Shown: positions 43,545-55,186 of the stretch, in pieces | Layout of the letters: every line of letters starts with the position of its first letter | How positions within the stretch are numbered: position 1 is the stretch's first letter | Assembly: GCF_026745355.1 (NCBI RefSeq) | Contig: NC_079209.1 | Location: forward strand, 9,907,555 to 9,971,554 | Direction of reading: 5' to 3' | From: Beta vulgaris subsp. vulgaris | Taxonomy: Eukaryota > Streptophyta > Magnoliopsida > Caryophyllales > Amaranthaceae | DNA: 64,000 nt | Translations under genes and position numbers: made by a program | Notes under the pieces: generated by a model | The model's database searches: none | What the model saw: the letters and a program-made list of their open reading frames with translations, nothing else | Told to the model about the DNA's origin: nothing

Positions 43545-44900
43545 TCCAAGTCTAGGTGGATCGTAGACACTGGGGCTACAGATCATATATCTATAATAAA
43601 CTCAATCTTTTTGCCTCCTTTGAACCTTTCGAAATGGTTCCAAATACTATTACTATTGCACATGGTAAGCAAATAATAGTTAAAATATAAGAGAAGGTGT
43701 AGTTTGCTAATAGTATTACATTGAAGAAAGTCTTACATGTTCCCAACTTCAAGTTTAATTTATTATCCACACATAAGCATTGTCAGAACATGGATTATGA
43801 GATCACATTCAATGCTGATCTATGTTTACTTCAGGATCCTTACCTCTATCATTTAGTGGTTCTTGGTTCGCTTCAATCTAGACTTTACACTGTTACTGAA
43901 GATATAGTTGTTGATGTTAAGCATTCGACTTCTTAAGATTCAGCTCTTGTGGTTAAGTCAGACATTGCCAAACAATGACACCCGAGGTTATGTCATTTAC
44001 CCTTGAATAAACTACATCTTGTTCATCCTGATATACCTAATGGTGTTCTTTGTGATTCTATTTGCCAAGTATGCCCAAAAGCTAGGCAAACTAGACTTCC
44101 CTTCATTGCTAGTATATCAAACACAACGAGATGTTTTGAGCTTGTACATGTAGATACTTGGGGTCCATACAAAACTAAAACACATGACGGCTCTCTTGGT
44201 TCTTGACAATTGTTGATAACTTTTCAAGACATACATGGACATTTATGATGACACATAAATCTGATGCAGTCACTATTTTGCAACATTTTCATGCTTTAGT
44301 TCATACACAATATCAGTCTAACATTGATTGTTAAGAACTGATAATGCAAAAGAGCTATGCGAAGGAGATATATTGGAGTTCTTTAGCTCTACATGCATGA
44401 AACATCAAAGATCTTGCACTGAAAGTCCTCAGCAGCAGAAAACATAGGTATCTCGTAGAGACTGCTAGAGCATTATTCTTTCAGAGTAATGTTCTTGTCA
44501 GATTTTGGGGTAAATGTTTGATGGGTGCCATTCACATCATCAACAAGATACCAGTAAGCAGTGTGGGTTTTATTTCACCATATGAGAAATTACATGGGAA
44601 AACACCAATTCTTGAGCATTTGAGGGTCTTTGGATGTTTATGCTCAGTCTCCATAATTAAAGCTCATAGGACAAAGTTTGATCCTAGAGCAACATGGTGT
44701 GTCTCTTGGCTATCCACCTGATCAGAAAGCCTACAAAGTCAATATCTCTAAAAAGAAAGGTTTTTATTTCAAGGGATGTTCATTTCCATGAACATCACCT
44801 ACCTTTCCATCACTCTGAACAACCACTTTCCTCACAATCTTCTCCTATATACTTAGCTGCTATTACTCCTGTTGATATGGCCATTGACTTCATTGTTCCT
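43545..44900 (+). pseudogene. Copia protease and integrase remnants
   Basis: Protease active site WIVDTGATDHIS at about 43558-43593. Then VLHVPNFKFNLLSTHK (43730) marks the protease C-terminus. The GAG-pre-integrase region (HPRLCHLPLNKLHLVHPDI, CQVCPKARQTRLPF) leads to the integrase core start HVDTWGPYKTKTHDGS near 44149. Further on are GAIHIINKIP, SPYEKLHGKTP and LRVFGCLC. The tail has KVFISRDVHFHEH, the usual link towards RT. Frameshifts and stops lie between all blocks. Confidence 0.88.
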
Positions 44901-45829
44901 GAACCAAACTTCTTTAAGGCGAGACAAAGGACGTTGGTGTATGGGTATGATAAGGAGATGAGAAAAAAAGAGTAGTGGACAAGATGGAGAGAAACAACAG
45001 TAGAGGTGGCGTTGGTGGCAGGGGAGAGAGGAGAGAGAAAGGGTGGCAGAGGGGTGTTGTTGGCAGGGGTGGGAGGAGAATGAGGGAGGCCGTTGAGGGA
45101 ATGTGAGAAGGTTTGAGAGATTTTTTAAAAAAATAATGAAAGTTGTAATTTAAAATTCTAGACCTATATAAAAACGACAAGTGTCAAGCTTTACCTATTA
45201 AACAGGTTCTCAATAGCTTAGGGACCATTCTAAGAAGGTGAATTGCAAAAGTGGGATTTTTTTTAGATTAATGGAAGGTGGGACTGTTTTGAGTAGACCA
45301 GTCAAAAGTGAGATTATTCCTATTAATTTTTCCTATTTTAAAATATGGTATGATATTAGTATAGGAAAATAATTCTGATGACTGTTTAATTTTTTAATTG
45401 TACTTGAAAGTTTGGGCTATTCGAAGGGATTATTTAGTGCTAAATTTTCTCTATTCATACAGATTATATAATTTTTTACTTCAAATCATGGGATGTGTTC
45501 AATTGGTATTGAGAGTGGTGCAATTTGTACTACTGAAGGTAAGAAAATGTACTATTATGTTACTAACTTTAACAAAATATCAACTTTTCATTATATTGTT
45601 AGTATTACACTTAAACTGATAACATCATAAATTTTATAAATCATTTATTAATAAGGATTAACTTTTGTTAACTAATGTCATTAGCAGGGGAAAAACTACT
45701 ATGCCCCTATCTAAATAATTCCTTCCATAACTTTTCTTGTTTTTTGTATAGTACTAAATAGTAATGGGAATTTCCCTTAAGATAAAATTTGTTCTAATAT
45801 ACTACATTGGTTTTACAAGCGTATTTGAT

Positions 45830-46045
45830 ACTATGAGGAAGATGGAAAGATAAGGGAAAAAAAGGGGGGAAAAAAGGAGAAAAGAAGAAAAAGGAAAAAA
45901 AAGGATGAAACAAAAAAGAACAACCAGTTGGAAGAATTATACTAGGCGGGATTCGGACTAGGGAAAATGGAACATCATAAATGTATGTTGACAAGTCTAC
46001 CTTGAACCAACCACCGTGACACGCATACAATACCATCATGTATTG
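45830..46045 (-). mobile_element. Possible tRNA-derived SINE
   Basis: Minus strand GTGGTTGGTTCAAGGTAGAC (A-box region) and TCCGAATCCCGCC (B-box region), followed by a long A/G-rich tail (seen at 45840-45910). Ends approximate. The 110-codon frame through it is not a gene. Confidence 0.4.
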
Positions 46046-46541
46046 TTGGTTTATTTTTCTGTGTATTGTTTCTACTCCTTTCTTTTTTTCCAGCCAATTC
46101 TTTAAATTTTTTTTTGGGGGTAGCATATGCTATCCCTTGTTACATAATAGATCCTCCTTTGAGTAAATATATATTTTTAATTCTGTATTTGTAAAAATTA
46201 AAAAAAGTACATATTAAGACAAATCTAACAAGATCACACATGACTATATTTTTATTCACTTATAAATCACAAAACGATGGTTAAAGTGAATTTGTAAATA
46301 GTGTAAAATGTAAAAATATAACACGTAAAAAGAAAGGAAGAAGTATAAAATTTTCAATTAATGATGTGATTTGTTGGGAAGAAAAGAGTCGGACTTTTCA
46401 AGATTTTCAGTGAGGTCGTCAATGCCGACAAGCTTAAGTGGCCGATATTGGGTTGAGGTACAATGATGAAAGTCTCAATGTTGGAATAAAGGATGGAAAG
46501 GGAAGATTAGAGGGAAATGGAGGAAGGAAAAGGGGTATGGT

Positions 46542-47098
46542 TAGGGGTAAAAGTTATTCGGATAAAATTCAAAATGCAATTCGATCCAATCCGAATTAGT
46601 AACTCGGATCGGATTTGAAATGTCTTGGGATTGGATTCAGATTGAGATTTTTTGAAAAATTGGATTTTTGAATCAGATTGCATTAAGGGTAATTGGATCC
46701 AAAAATCCAATATAACTGAATAGTAATATGCCTTGTATTATGCAACTGGATTGGGATTAAGTGCTTAGCCCTTTTTTAAAAAAAAAGCCTAGTCCATAGC
46801 TCAGTAGGCGTAGTACTTCAACCTTTTTCCTAAAACCATAACGTCACTTGATTCCTCATTTTCTAAACCTATTAGGTTGTTGTTGTGCTTAATTGATTTC
46901 ATCCAAAAACTAGAGTTTTAAAAAAAAAACGGATTTTCGAATCGGATCTAATCTAGAGTATGAAAATTCGGATTGGATTGGATCAGATTCAAACTCTAAT
47001 TGGTTTGGATTCGGATTGGAAAATCAAAATTCAATTTTTGTTCGATTAAGATTGGATTATACCCTAATCCAAACCGTACACTGAACTTTTACCCCATA
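46542..47098. mobile_element. hAT-type MITE (557 bp) with 8-bp TSD
   Basis: TAGGGGTAAAAGTTATTCGG at the left, CTTTTACCCCATA at the right. Perfect TSD GGTATGGT (46534-46541, 47099-47106). Colinear with 34653-35179. It landed in a small tandem duplication, GGAAGRTTAGAGGGAAA, seen at about 46500, 47125 and nearby. Confidence 0.85.
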
Positions 47099-48655
47099 GG
47101 TATGGTGGGTGTATAAAGAAAGGGAAGGTTAGAGGGAAAGGGAGGAAAGAAAAGGGGTATGGTGGGTGTATAAAAGTACAAAATACAGGGCGATATTGAG
47201 AAAAACTAGGGCGTCATTTAGTAAAACTCTTTTTTTTGTTGCAATTTGAATTAATTTTGATGGTAGGTGTCATAGGAATGTATTATTCATTAATTAACGA
47301 AATAGCTTAGCAATTCATTCTTCCTAAAAAAAATCCTACAATAATGGAGATGATTTGTTTTCAAAATGTTAGGTATAAGAGCGTAGTGAAAACGCAATAA
47401 GATCGAGAAATTAATAAGAAAAATAATGCAAGAAAAGCAATAAGGGACACACAATTTAACGTGGGAAAATCCTCAAATAGAGGCAAAAAACCCACAGACG
47501 ACGAGTACCTGAAAATCCACTTTATGAAAATAGGAGAGTACAAGAATCACCCAAAACTTATAAGGGTGACTATACAATAAAACTCTCACTATAGTAAGAA
47601 ACTCACAAAAGAGTGTTACAAAGAAGAATAGTGGATTAATCATACAAGGTTGGTTATAAACAAGGAGGGATTAATTTGGAAGGCTTGTATATGTCTTTTT
47701 GTATTTGTGGAGGTTGGTGATGATTTTGGTTGATCCCATAGTTACCACACCACCATATTTATAGGTGGGTAAGTCAGTGCTTACATCCCAAAAGAAATAT
47801 CTAGGTGTTTCTCCATAATTTTGCGAAGATAAATTATCAAACGAAAAAAGTAAAAAAAAAAAAAAAGAGATAAAGTTAGAGAAATAAGTAAAAGGAAGAA
47901 GCCCCCTTGCTTCCCATCCCGCGAAACCCTAGCTCAAAAGCAAATATCCCCAATTCAATTTAGCTTGGTTCTTGTCCAGATTTTCTCAAGTAAATGCTAT
48001 CTCAGCAGTCAAGCTCTATCATTAGCCTTAATTGTAGATTTTCGGTTAACCAAATTTGCTATTAATCTGCTCCTTCTCTTCTGTCATTATTTCACTAGCC
48101 TGAAATCTAGTAATAGCTCTGTTAATTACCTTCCTAAATCTTGGCAGGGCTATGAGTGTAGTTATGGAGTATATTCATTGTTGTTCTCTTCAAAAGTAGC
48201 TAAACCCATTTCTTTTTGGGTGAGGTGGATCCAATTTTTAGGTTTTAAGTACAAATTTCGCGCTAGGGTTAGGGCTTTTTTTACGGAGATGTGATGGGTC
48301 ATTTATTTCCCCAATTGAGTGTGAGTGTTCTTAAATTTTTTTGGTTTTCTTTCATCATTTTGCTATTCTATGATCTATTGGTAATCAAATTACTACGTTT
48401 TGGCGCGCTGAAGTTGGATGCTTGTCCATTATTTGAGCATTTGCATTAAATGTGATTAGAAAGATCTTTGATGTGAGTTGATTAAGGTACATTCCTAGCT
48501 TAATGGTGTGGTGGAAATTTCTATATAAATATGCTATAACTCAGGTAATTTGGTATTCTGCCTCAAAACTCATTTTCGTAAAGTCTCTTGATAAATTTAT
48601 TTTCTACTACTAACAGTTTCTCATATTTGCATTACTCTTGGTGTGTTTTATTAAG

Positions 48656-50352
48656 ATGGTAACCTCTCCTTCTTTCAAGGATGTTGTTCTGAAAATCTAT
48701 CTAATGAGATTAATCCTGCTGGGATTAGCTCAAACCCTAATGTTGCTCTTCCTTCCTCTGAAACTGGTAAGATGATTTACATGCTGCTACCCATGACCCA
48801 TTTGGTCCCCCTTCTTTTCATGAGGCCCTCATATTAGATGACTTACCTCAAGTCCAGCGAGATATTGTGATCTGTCTTAGTCATATCTTGTGGGTAAAAT
48901 GTTGGGTGAACCTGTTGATTTGAGAACTATCATTTCCAGAACTAGGGCTGATTGGAATTTCTTTAAAGGTGATGTTGAGTATCTTGATATGGGTAACCAT
49001 TGGGCTCTCATAAGGTTTGCCAATCTTGGTGATCTCTTTCTTGTTTGGTCTGAAAGGTCATGGCATGTTATGGGTGAGCTGTTTGTTATTTAACCTTGGA
49101 GGGCTCACTTTGGTCCCTTCTTGGAAGAAATTAAGTGGGTTGATCTTTGAGTAAGAAATCCTCGTTTTCCTACTAAATTGCTTAATTTTGAATTTGTTGC
49201 AAACCTTTTGGCTGCAAACTTTGTTGGCTCTTTGATAAAGCTAACTCTAGATCCTTATTGAGGCATAAAATAAGATTTGCTCGTACATGTATAAAGGTTG
49301 ATATTACTGTTCCCCTTGTTGGATATACTGAAATTAAACGTGCTGGTGGTGTTGATTGTGGTTACTTAAGCTGGTATGAAGATTTTTCTGTGGGATGTTC
49401 ATTCTGTGCATGGCAGTGATGAACACGTGATTGATTTATGTCCTGTGTTAACTCCTCCTAAAAAAGAAAGAAAGGTTTTACTGTTGCAAAACCCTAAGAA
49501 AAAGTGGTTAGCTGAATTCTTGGGCAATGCTAATAGGCAAGCAATGTCTCCCACTACACTGAGCAAGCAAATGTGGTGGAGGCTAGGCCTAGGCATGTTT
49601 CAAGACTGGGTTTGGTCCCTCAAGTAATGTATTTGGTGCTGAACCTAATAAATTCCCTGCAAAAGTCTTTTCTAGTGCTTCTAAGGCTGTTGGAGCCAAA
49701 GGTGTGGCGCTTAATGAACCTAAGGTGCAAACTATATCGAAGAAAGCTATGATTTCTCTTCCTGATAAAAATGATAAAGGTAATAGTGTGCTTGATGGTA
49801 ATTTGGTTGTTGATGTGCCTTCCTCTAATGATGAATCTAGTAACTGTGTTGTGCTCCCATTCCTTTCTTCTGCTGCTAATGAGGGTGTTCCCTCTCTTGT
49901 GGTTGTGCACCCACCAGTGCCCCTAGGAAAGGTTGAGCTATTACCCCTCCCCTCTTCTCAATCTCAAGGAGCCATGCTTAGCCTAGTCTCTCTTCGTGTT
50001 GTATATCTGGAGGATTTATTTGCAAGTGACTTATTGCCTGCTGCTCCTTTTGATGAGGATGAAGTAATGAATTTTTCGCTTAATTACATGGTCAGTCTGA
50101 TATTGAGGATATACTTATATTATGAAAGAGCTAGTTGATGATGATATGAGAGGTGAGGATTATACCTCACATCCTGAGAACTCTTTCCATTCTATTTGTT
50201 CTGACCATTCTATTGTTGAGCAAATTGAGAGTATGGGGGTTCAAGGGGCTAGCTTATCTGAGCATTTCTCATCTTCTAGCACTGCTAAAAGGAGAAAGGG
50301 AATGGTAGAAGCAGATTCAACCATTTTTGAGCTGAAGACAAGTAGGGCTTAG
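48656..50352 (+). pseudogene. LINE ORF1 (nucleic-acid-binding Gag-like protein)
   Basis: From an ATG at 48656 (MVTSPSFKDVV). A DUF4283-like block follows at 48890-49090 (RADWNFFKGDVEYLDMGNHW, ALIRFANLGDLFLVW). Then comes a linker (RNPRFPTKLLNFEFVANLLA) and CSFCA...HVIDLC near 49398-49443, a CCHC knuckle interrupted by a one-base frameshift. The rest (to 50352) is acidic and Ser-rich, ending AKRRKGMVEADSTIFELKTS, where a basic patch could bind RNA. ORF1 proteins coat LINE RNA. At least five stops or shifts. Confidence 0.8.
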
Positions 50353-50379
50353 GATTGTTTTCAATACCATTTGTTAATT

Positions 50380-51120
50380 ATGTTGCTTAGCTGCTGGAAT
50401 ATTCGAGGTGCCAGGAGGCCTCTTGCAATGGAGGAAGTCAAAACTTTTTTTAATTTAAATAAGGTGAGTGTCATGATGCTTTCAAAACTAAAGTATCCAC
50501 CCCTCCATATGTAGGGTGTGTAAGGAATTTTGACTTTTTTCATCATGATTTTCTCCCCTCTTTTGGTTTAGCAGGTGGTATGTGGATTTTTTTTGGAAAG
50601 AATCAAATTGTAATTCGTTTACGATATCTTCTATCATTAAATCTTCTCGCTTTTGGGCTTGTAATCTTATGTTAATGGCTTCAAATTTTAGCTTTTCTCT
50701 TGTTTTTATTCATGCTCCTCCTAATTATAATCTAAAAGCATGCTTTTTGAGAGGTAGTTATTGAATTTCTTAAGAATATTAGTGGTTCGTTTGTTGTAAC
50801 GGGTGATTTTAATAACACATCTTTCTTTCACTTCTTCGGTTCATTGTCCGATTTCGTTACTAATACAAAACCATAACAGTCTAAAATCCCCCCCTTTTAA
50901 GTTTGACAAAATTTGGACCACTCGTAAAGATTTCGATGTAATAATTAAAAAGTCTTGGTGTCAAAGATTTTATGGTTCTAATATGTATTATTTAACAAGA
51001 AACTGCAAATTGTGAAAATCATTAGCTAAAAAATGGGTTACCACTAGATTTGGCAACATTAGTAGACAACTCAAGGTAGTGGAAAAAAATTTAAGGGTAT
51101 TCAACGTCAGATAATTGATA
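50380..51120 (+). pseudogene. LINE ORF2 endonuclease domain, heavily damaged
   Basis: Starts MLLSCWNIRGARRPLAMEEV, the N-terminal Asn-containing motif of the apurinic-type endonuclease that nicks target DNA. Further matches are scattered across frames (WIFFGKNQIVIRL-like near 50583, GDFNN near 50801). The C-terminal part near 50890-51000 aligns only loosely. Two or more frameshifts and many stops, so no active enzyme. Confidence 0.72.
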
Positions 51121-51137
51121 AGGGTAATAGTCCTTCT

Positions 51138-52600
51138 TTGAGCCAACAACAAAGTCTCATGCTACATAAACATTGTAAACTTCTTGAGTTCCAAGATTCC
51201 TATTGGAAAATAAGAGCTAAATCTAATAATTTGAAACTAGGGGATGCGACTACTAAATATTATCATGCTTGTGCCTCTATTAGACGAAATCATAACCTAA
51301 TTACCTCAATTCAAGACCCCTCTAACAGTTTAATCTCTCATCCTAAACTTGTGGAAGAGTGTTTTAGAATGCTTATAAAAAGCAGTTTCTTTCTAACCTC
51401 GAGTGTGGTTTTAACGTTGAGGAGGATCTTTCCTTGTTGGATAGTATTATTACAAAAGATGATAATGACAGTTTGTGTGCTTCTATTTCTAAGGAGGAGG
51501 TTAAATCAACCCTTTTTGATTTATCTCTGGACAAAGCTCCAGGTCCGGATGGGTTCACCCCTTTCTTTTTTCAAAAATATTGGTCCTTAACTCAGTATTT
51601 AGGGTAATTTAAGCTTTTTTTCCACTCTGGATAAATTGTTAAAGAGATAAATCACACTTTCATTACTTTGATTCCGAAAATAGACAATCCCTCTAATCCT
51701 AATCACTTTAGGGCAATAAGTCTTTGTTCTACCATTTATAAAATTATTTCTAAAATTATGGCTAATAGATTGAAGGTTGTGTTAGGAAGAATTATTCACC
51801 CTCTTTAGGGGGCTTTTGTCCCTGAAAGCTTGATTCAAGATAATATTTTGCTAGCTCATGAAGTTTTTCACTCCAAAAAATAAGAAGGTAAAGGAGGGAT
51901 GACTTGCTATTAAACTAGATATGGAAAAAGCGTATGACATATTAGAATGGAATTTCATTTCAGCAACATTTAGAAAACTGGGTTTCTGTGAGCAATGGAC
52001 CACTTGGATTAAGCAATGTATTACAACAGTCTCTTTTTCAGTATTGGTTAATGGAATCCCAGGCGAAATGTTTTCCCCCTCTCGAGGAATTCGCCAAGGG
52101 GATCCTTTATCTTCAGAAATTTTCATTCTATGTGTTGAAATTTTAGCTAGACACCTCTTCTAGGCCCGCATGGATGACTCAAGATTGATGGGGATCACTC
52201 TGGGCATTCTCGAGTTAATATCCCTTTTTTAACGTTTGCAGATGACACTATAATTTAAAGCTAAGGTAGAAAGTTGGCAAGCTATTAAATCTATTCTTAA
52301 TAAGTACTGCTCAATGTCAGACCAACTTGTTAACTTTCATAAATCTACCTTTCAATGTACTGATAATACCCTGTCAGTGCTTTTGAATGAGTTTCAACAT
52401 ATCTTGCAGGTGGATAAGTCTCTATCCTTAGGTGGTTATTTAGGGTGCCCAATCATTAGTTGTAAAGTTACCAATGTCACCTTTAGCTCTATTCAGGAAA
52501 AGATTTCTACTCAACTTACCAAATGGAGAGATAATTCTCTATCTCAAGCAGGTAGAACAACTTTAATTCAATCTAATCCGGCGTCTAAAGCTAATTTTTA
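51138..52600 (+). pseudogene. LINE ORF2 reverse transcriptase
   Basis: Order of motifs: NLKLGDATTKYYHACASIRR (linker), LDKAPGPDGFTPFFFQKYW (51533), GAFVPESLIQDNILLAHEV (51811), IKLDMEKAYDILEWNFI (51912), VNGIPGEMFSPSRGIRQGDP (52047), and the catalytic LTFADDTII (52230), followed directly by a stop. The thumb (GGYLGCPII, KISTQLTKWRDNSLSQAGRT) follows. The RT performs target-primed reverse transcription. Frameshifts at about 51400, 51600, 51880, 52160 and 52260. Confidence 0.93.
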
Positions 52601-52601
52601 G

Positions 52602-53480
52602 ATGCAAAGCTTTACCCTTCCGCCTCATATTCTGGCCTCTTTGGAAAAATCTTATAGGGATTTTATATGGAATAAGGACCTGACTTCAAAAGCTCTCAAT
52701 TTGATTAGGTGGGATAGGATTTGTAAACCTAAGAAGTTTGGCGGTTTAGGCTTAAGAAAGGCAAAAATTAATAACCAAGCTCTCCAGTTTAAACTTCTCT
52801 GGAAAATAATTAGGATGCTTGATAATTTATGGGATAAGTTGGTTAAGCATAAATATTTAAAGCAAGATAATTTATTCTCTTATCATACTAAAGCAAATGT
52901 TTCTTGGCAATGGCCTTTACGTGCCCCTTTTAATCAAGGCCTTAGATGGATGGTTGGAGATGGTGAATCGATTTCCTCTTGGAATGATAATTGGGTTTTT
53001 AATTCTCCTATTAATCAAAGGTGTGTCCCTGTGGATGGGATGGAGGCGGTTAAAGTGAGCTATTTTATCACTAAGTTTGGTCAGTGGAATAGAGAGTTGT
53101 TGTCTCAGTATGTTCCTTCTAATGTGGTTATTGATATCCTTAAAATTTTTATTCCTTCTAATGGTATGGCGATAAGGTTTTTTGGGGTTTAACTGCAGAT
53201 GGAGAATATTCGTCAAGTCTGGAGTTGCTTTGTTGCAAGGGTATGGGTTAAATTCTACTACTCGGGTGAGTTATGCTTGGATTTGGGGCTTGTCTATACC
53301 TTCTAAGATCAAGTTTTTTCTCTGGAGAATTTGTCAAGATGGTCTCCCACAAAAAAGAAGTTAGAAAGTAGTCCTGTTTATCTTCCGCTAGAGTGTGTTT
53401 TTTGCAACTTTCATTCGTAAGACGATCATCATATTTTTCTTGATTGCCCGTTTGATCAGGATATGATATAAGTTGTTAAT
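52602..53480 (+). pseudogene. LINE ORF2 C-terminal region with zf-RVT
   Basis: LPPHILASLEKSYRDFIWNK, then RWDRICKPKKFGGLGLRKAK and LRWMVGDGESISSWNDNWV are standard for the segment after plant LINE RT. From 53260 AWIWGLSIPSKIKFFLWRI leads into the zf-RVT zinc finger, whose CVFCNF and HHIFLDCP are recognisable across one shift and a stop near 53362. The open stretch 52602-53192 is the best preserved part of this LINE. Confidence 0.88.
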
Positions 53481-53794
53481 GCTCAGGGGTTATTTACTCC
53501 TCTTCCTAACTTTGGTAATTCTAATTCATTTGTTGACTATGTTTGCAATCTTAAGTCCAATTCTGCGCTTAAAGATATTAATTTCTATGCCATCATCTGG
53601 TGGTTCATTTGGTATGCCAGAACACCATCATTTTCCCCCAAGAAGTCTTATCTCCAGTTTCTTTATTTAGTGGTAATGATCAAAACATTTTTTCATAATT
53701 TGGATAAGGCTAATGTTATGCCTAATAATGTAGGGTATTCTAGTAATCTTCAATGTCGTAAAAACAAGGAAAATCTTCAGAGGTCTAATATCAT

Positions 53795-54292
53795 TTGGTC
53801 CCCCCCTCTTGTCCATTCCATTAAGCTTAATTTTGATGGTTCCAAGTTGCAAAATGGTAGTACAACTTACGACTTCATTATTAGAAATTCTGAGGGGAAC
53901 TTGTTGCTTAGTGGTGCTAATGCTATTTCTTAGCATTTTTTTTCGATTTTAGTGGCTGAGGTGTGGGGTTTAAGAGAAGGTATTCGGGGATTGCTTCTTT
54001 TGGGGGAAAAAATCATTATAAAGGGTGATAATTTATCGGTTATTCAAGCTATTAAAAGAATTTGGAAAATCCCTTGGTCTATTAATGCTCTTATTAGTGA
54101 TGCAGAAAAGGATCTTTGAAAGTTTGATTCGTATACTATTCCGCATGTGTTTCGTGAAGCTAACTATGTTGCTGAGTGGATGGCGAATCGTGGTCATTCT
54201 ACTACTATAATCTTTGTTATTGGTTTGAGTCTCCTGATATTTCTTTTTCCAAGATCATCCGTAAGGATGTTTTAGGATGGCTTGTTAATTAG
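53795..54292 (+). pseudogene. LINE RNase H domain (plant type)
   Basis: KLNFDGSKLQNGSTTYDFII gives the first catalytic Asp. LVAEVWGLREGI gives the Glu, IIKGDNLSVIQAIK the second Asp, and FREANYVAEWMANRG sits at the usual His position (Glu here). It ends GWLVN before TAG at about 54290. Stops after ANAIS and AEKDL. This domain was acquired by one plant LINE lineage from a cellular RNase H. Confidence 0.88.
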
Positions 54293-54519
54293 GTCCTTCC
54301 CTAATTTTCTTTCTTGCTAAAAAAAATAATTTTGCGAACATAAAAGTACTAATATCTAGAGGCTTTTTTAGCTAATCATCATATCTAGAACAATCATGAA
54401 TCTTTGATGATCATATTGCATCATATTAGGCGGCAAGTAACATAGAAGTGATTTAGCTTTTGGGCTTTAAATGAAATTTGGGCCAAAGAGGAATTTGGGC
54501 CACCCAAATCAACACAAAA

Positions 54520-55186
54520 ACTTTTAGTACTCCTTATAAATTGTGTATGCTCCAATTAAAATTCTGCAGAACATACCCAGTAAAGTAGAGAGCATGTGTT
54601 GCCTGAGAATCTGAGAAAACTAATATTAAAGTCAAGAGCAAAAATACACAAAAATGTTGCAAACTAATTTTCTGTTGATATTTTCAATCTTATATTGAGC
54701 CAAATCATCAAAATAGGACTAGATTTACACCTTACATGAGCTATTGCTGATACTTAACAAAATGTGCCACGAATCGAGAAAAATGAAGTAAAAAAGAGTT
54801 GGGATAAACAATATTGAATTCTAATGGTAAGATTTTTCTTTTCAGAAAAAAGTGAATCCTATGATAAGAACCCGTATAAGTTAATTCAATCAAAATTTTG
54901 TGAGCTAGAGTCATAAAAGAGAGGCAAGGCCGCAAAAAAATGACAAAATTAACGATAGAATATGATGGAGATTGTGTTATTCCAGTACCTAATATTTTGT
55001 GGCTACTACATGAATTTTTTGTAAAATAGTACACCAATTATGCCATTGTTTGTAGCGTACTCTTATCTCAACCCTAGCTTTTCATGATACGCCATAAACT
55101 CGATTGGGCGGAACAGATCTACTAATTCTTTGAATTCAGTTAGTCAGAGCCTCAGAGGTATGTTGATCATATATAATCAGCATATA
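54520..55186. other. Intergenic region, probable 3' flank of the small gene
   Basis: No transposon ends recognised. The part next to 55187 would hold the 3' UTR of the minus-strand gene (GGGTTGAGATAAGAGTACGC about 120 bp downstream of the stop). I see no clear polyadenylation signal. Confidence 0.35.

Larger units (their letters stand above)
41832..44925 (+). mobile_element. Truncated Ty1/copia element: 5' LTR, gag, protease, integrase
   Basis: 5' LTR and primer site are present. The domain order gag, protease, integrase with RT after it is copia. The sequence leaves the element near 44925 inside the region after integrase: RT, RNase H and the 3' LTR are absent. Many stops and frameshifts. 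This is the innermost layer of the nest. Confidence 0.85.
40857..45330. mobile_element. Long-TIR element, third layer of the nest
   Basis: CAGTCCCACCTTCCATTAAT (near 40890) recurs inverted as ATTAATGGAAGGTGGGACTG (near 45270). The arms pair for about 150 bp, to AACAAGTT/AACAGGTT. Outside them a 30-plus-bp direct repeat, ATATGATATTAGTATAGGAA, stands at both sides (about 40832 and 45346). The interior holds CT- and GA-rich segments (41000-41240, 44925-45120) that could be captured DNA. Confidence 0.6.
40716..46160. mobile_element. hAT-type element, second layer of the nest
   Basis: 8-bp flanks GAGTACAT (40708-40715) and GAGTAAAT (46161-46168) match at 7 of 8. Left end GCAAGGGTGGAGCCAGAATT and right end (inverted) AAAGGAGGATCTATTATG. 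Both ends have an AAGGGGTAGCATA/GGGGGTAGCATATGC subterminal motif. No transposase seen. Confidence 0.6.
40640..46345. mobile_element. Stowaway-type MITE, outermost layer of a four-level nest
   Basis: The halves 40640-40715 and 46161-46345 join into one element of the 35340 subfamily: CATGTCAATGCAAAACTTTG continues as TTCTGTATTTGTAAAAATTA and AGTACATATTAAGAC. The right end is AAGGAAGAAGTA. The left end has eroded. Confidence 0.6.
47834..54325 (+). mobile_element. Full-length L1-type LINE (6.5 kb), decayed
   Basis: Direct repeats ATAATTTTGCGAAGATAAA (47815-47833) and ATAATTTTGCGAACATAAA (54326-54344), 18 of 19 identical, flank it. The 3' end is a short A tract after TTTCTTGCT. It has a 5' leader, an ORF1 with DUF4283-like domain and zinc knuckle, and an ORF2 with endonuclease, RT, zf-RVT and plant RNase H. 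All are broken by stops. Confidence 0.92.
47367..54514 (-). mobile_element. Ty1/copia solo LTR split by a LINE
   Basis: Perfect 5-bp TSD CAAAA (47362-47366, 54515-54519) around TGTTAGGTATAAG...CCAAATCAACA. Without the LINE and one TSD copy the LTR is about 640 bp. On the minus strand U3 holds CCCACCTATAAATATGG (TATA near 47755-47762). U5 holds the usual ATTTTCCCACGTTAAATTGT, and the 3' end is ACCTAACA. No internal region flanks it. Confidence 0.85.

Noticed and set aside
45794..46126. 110-aa reverse-strand ORF
   Set aside because: Made of a SINE-like segment and a purine tract (poly-Phe/Pro when translated).
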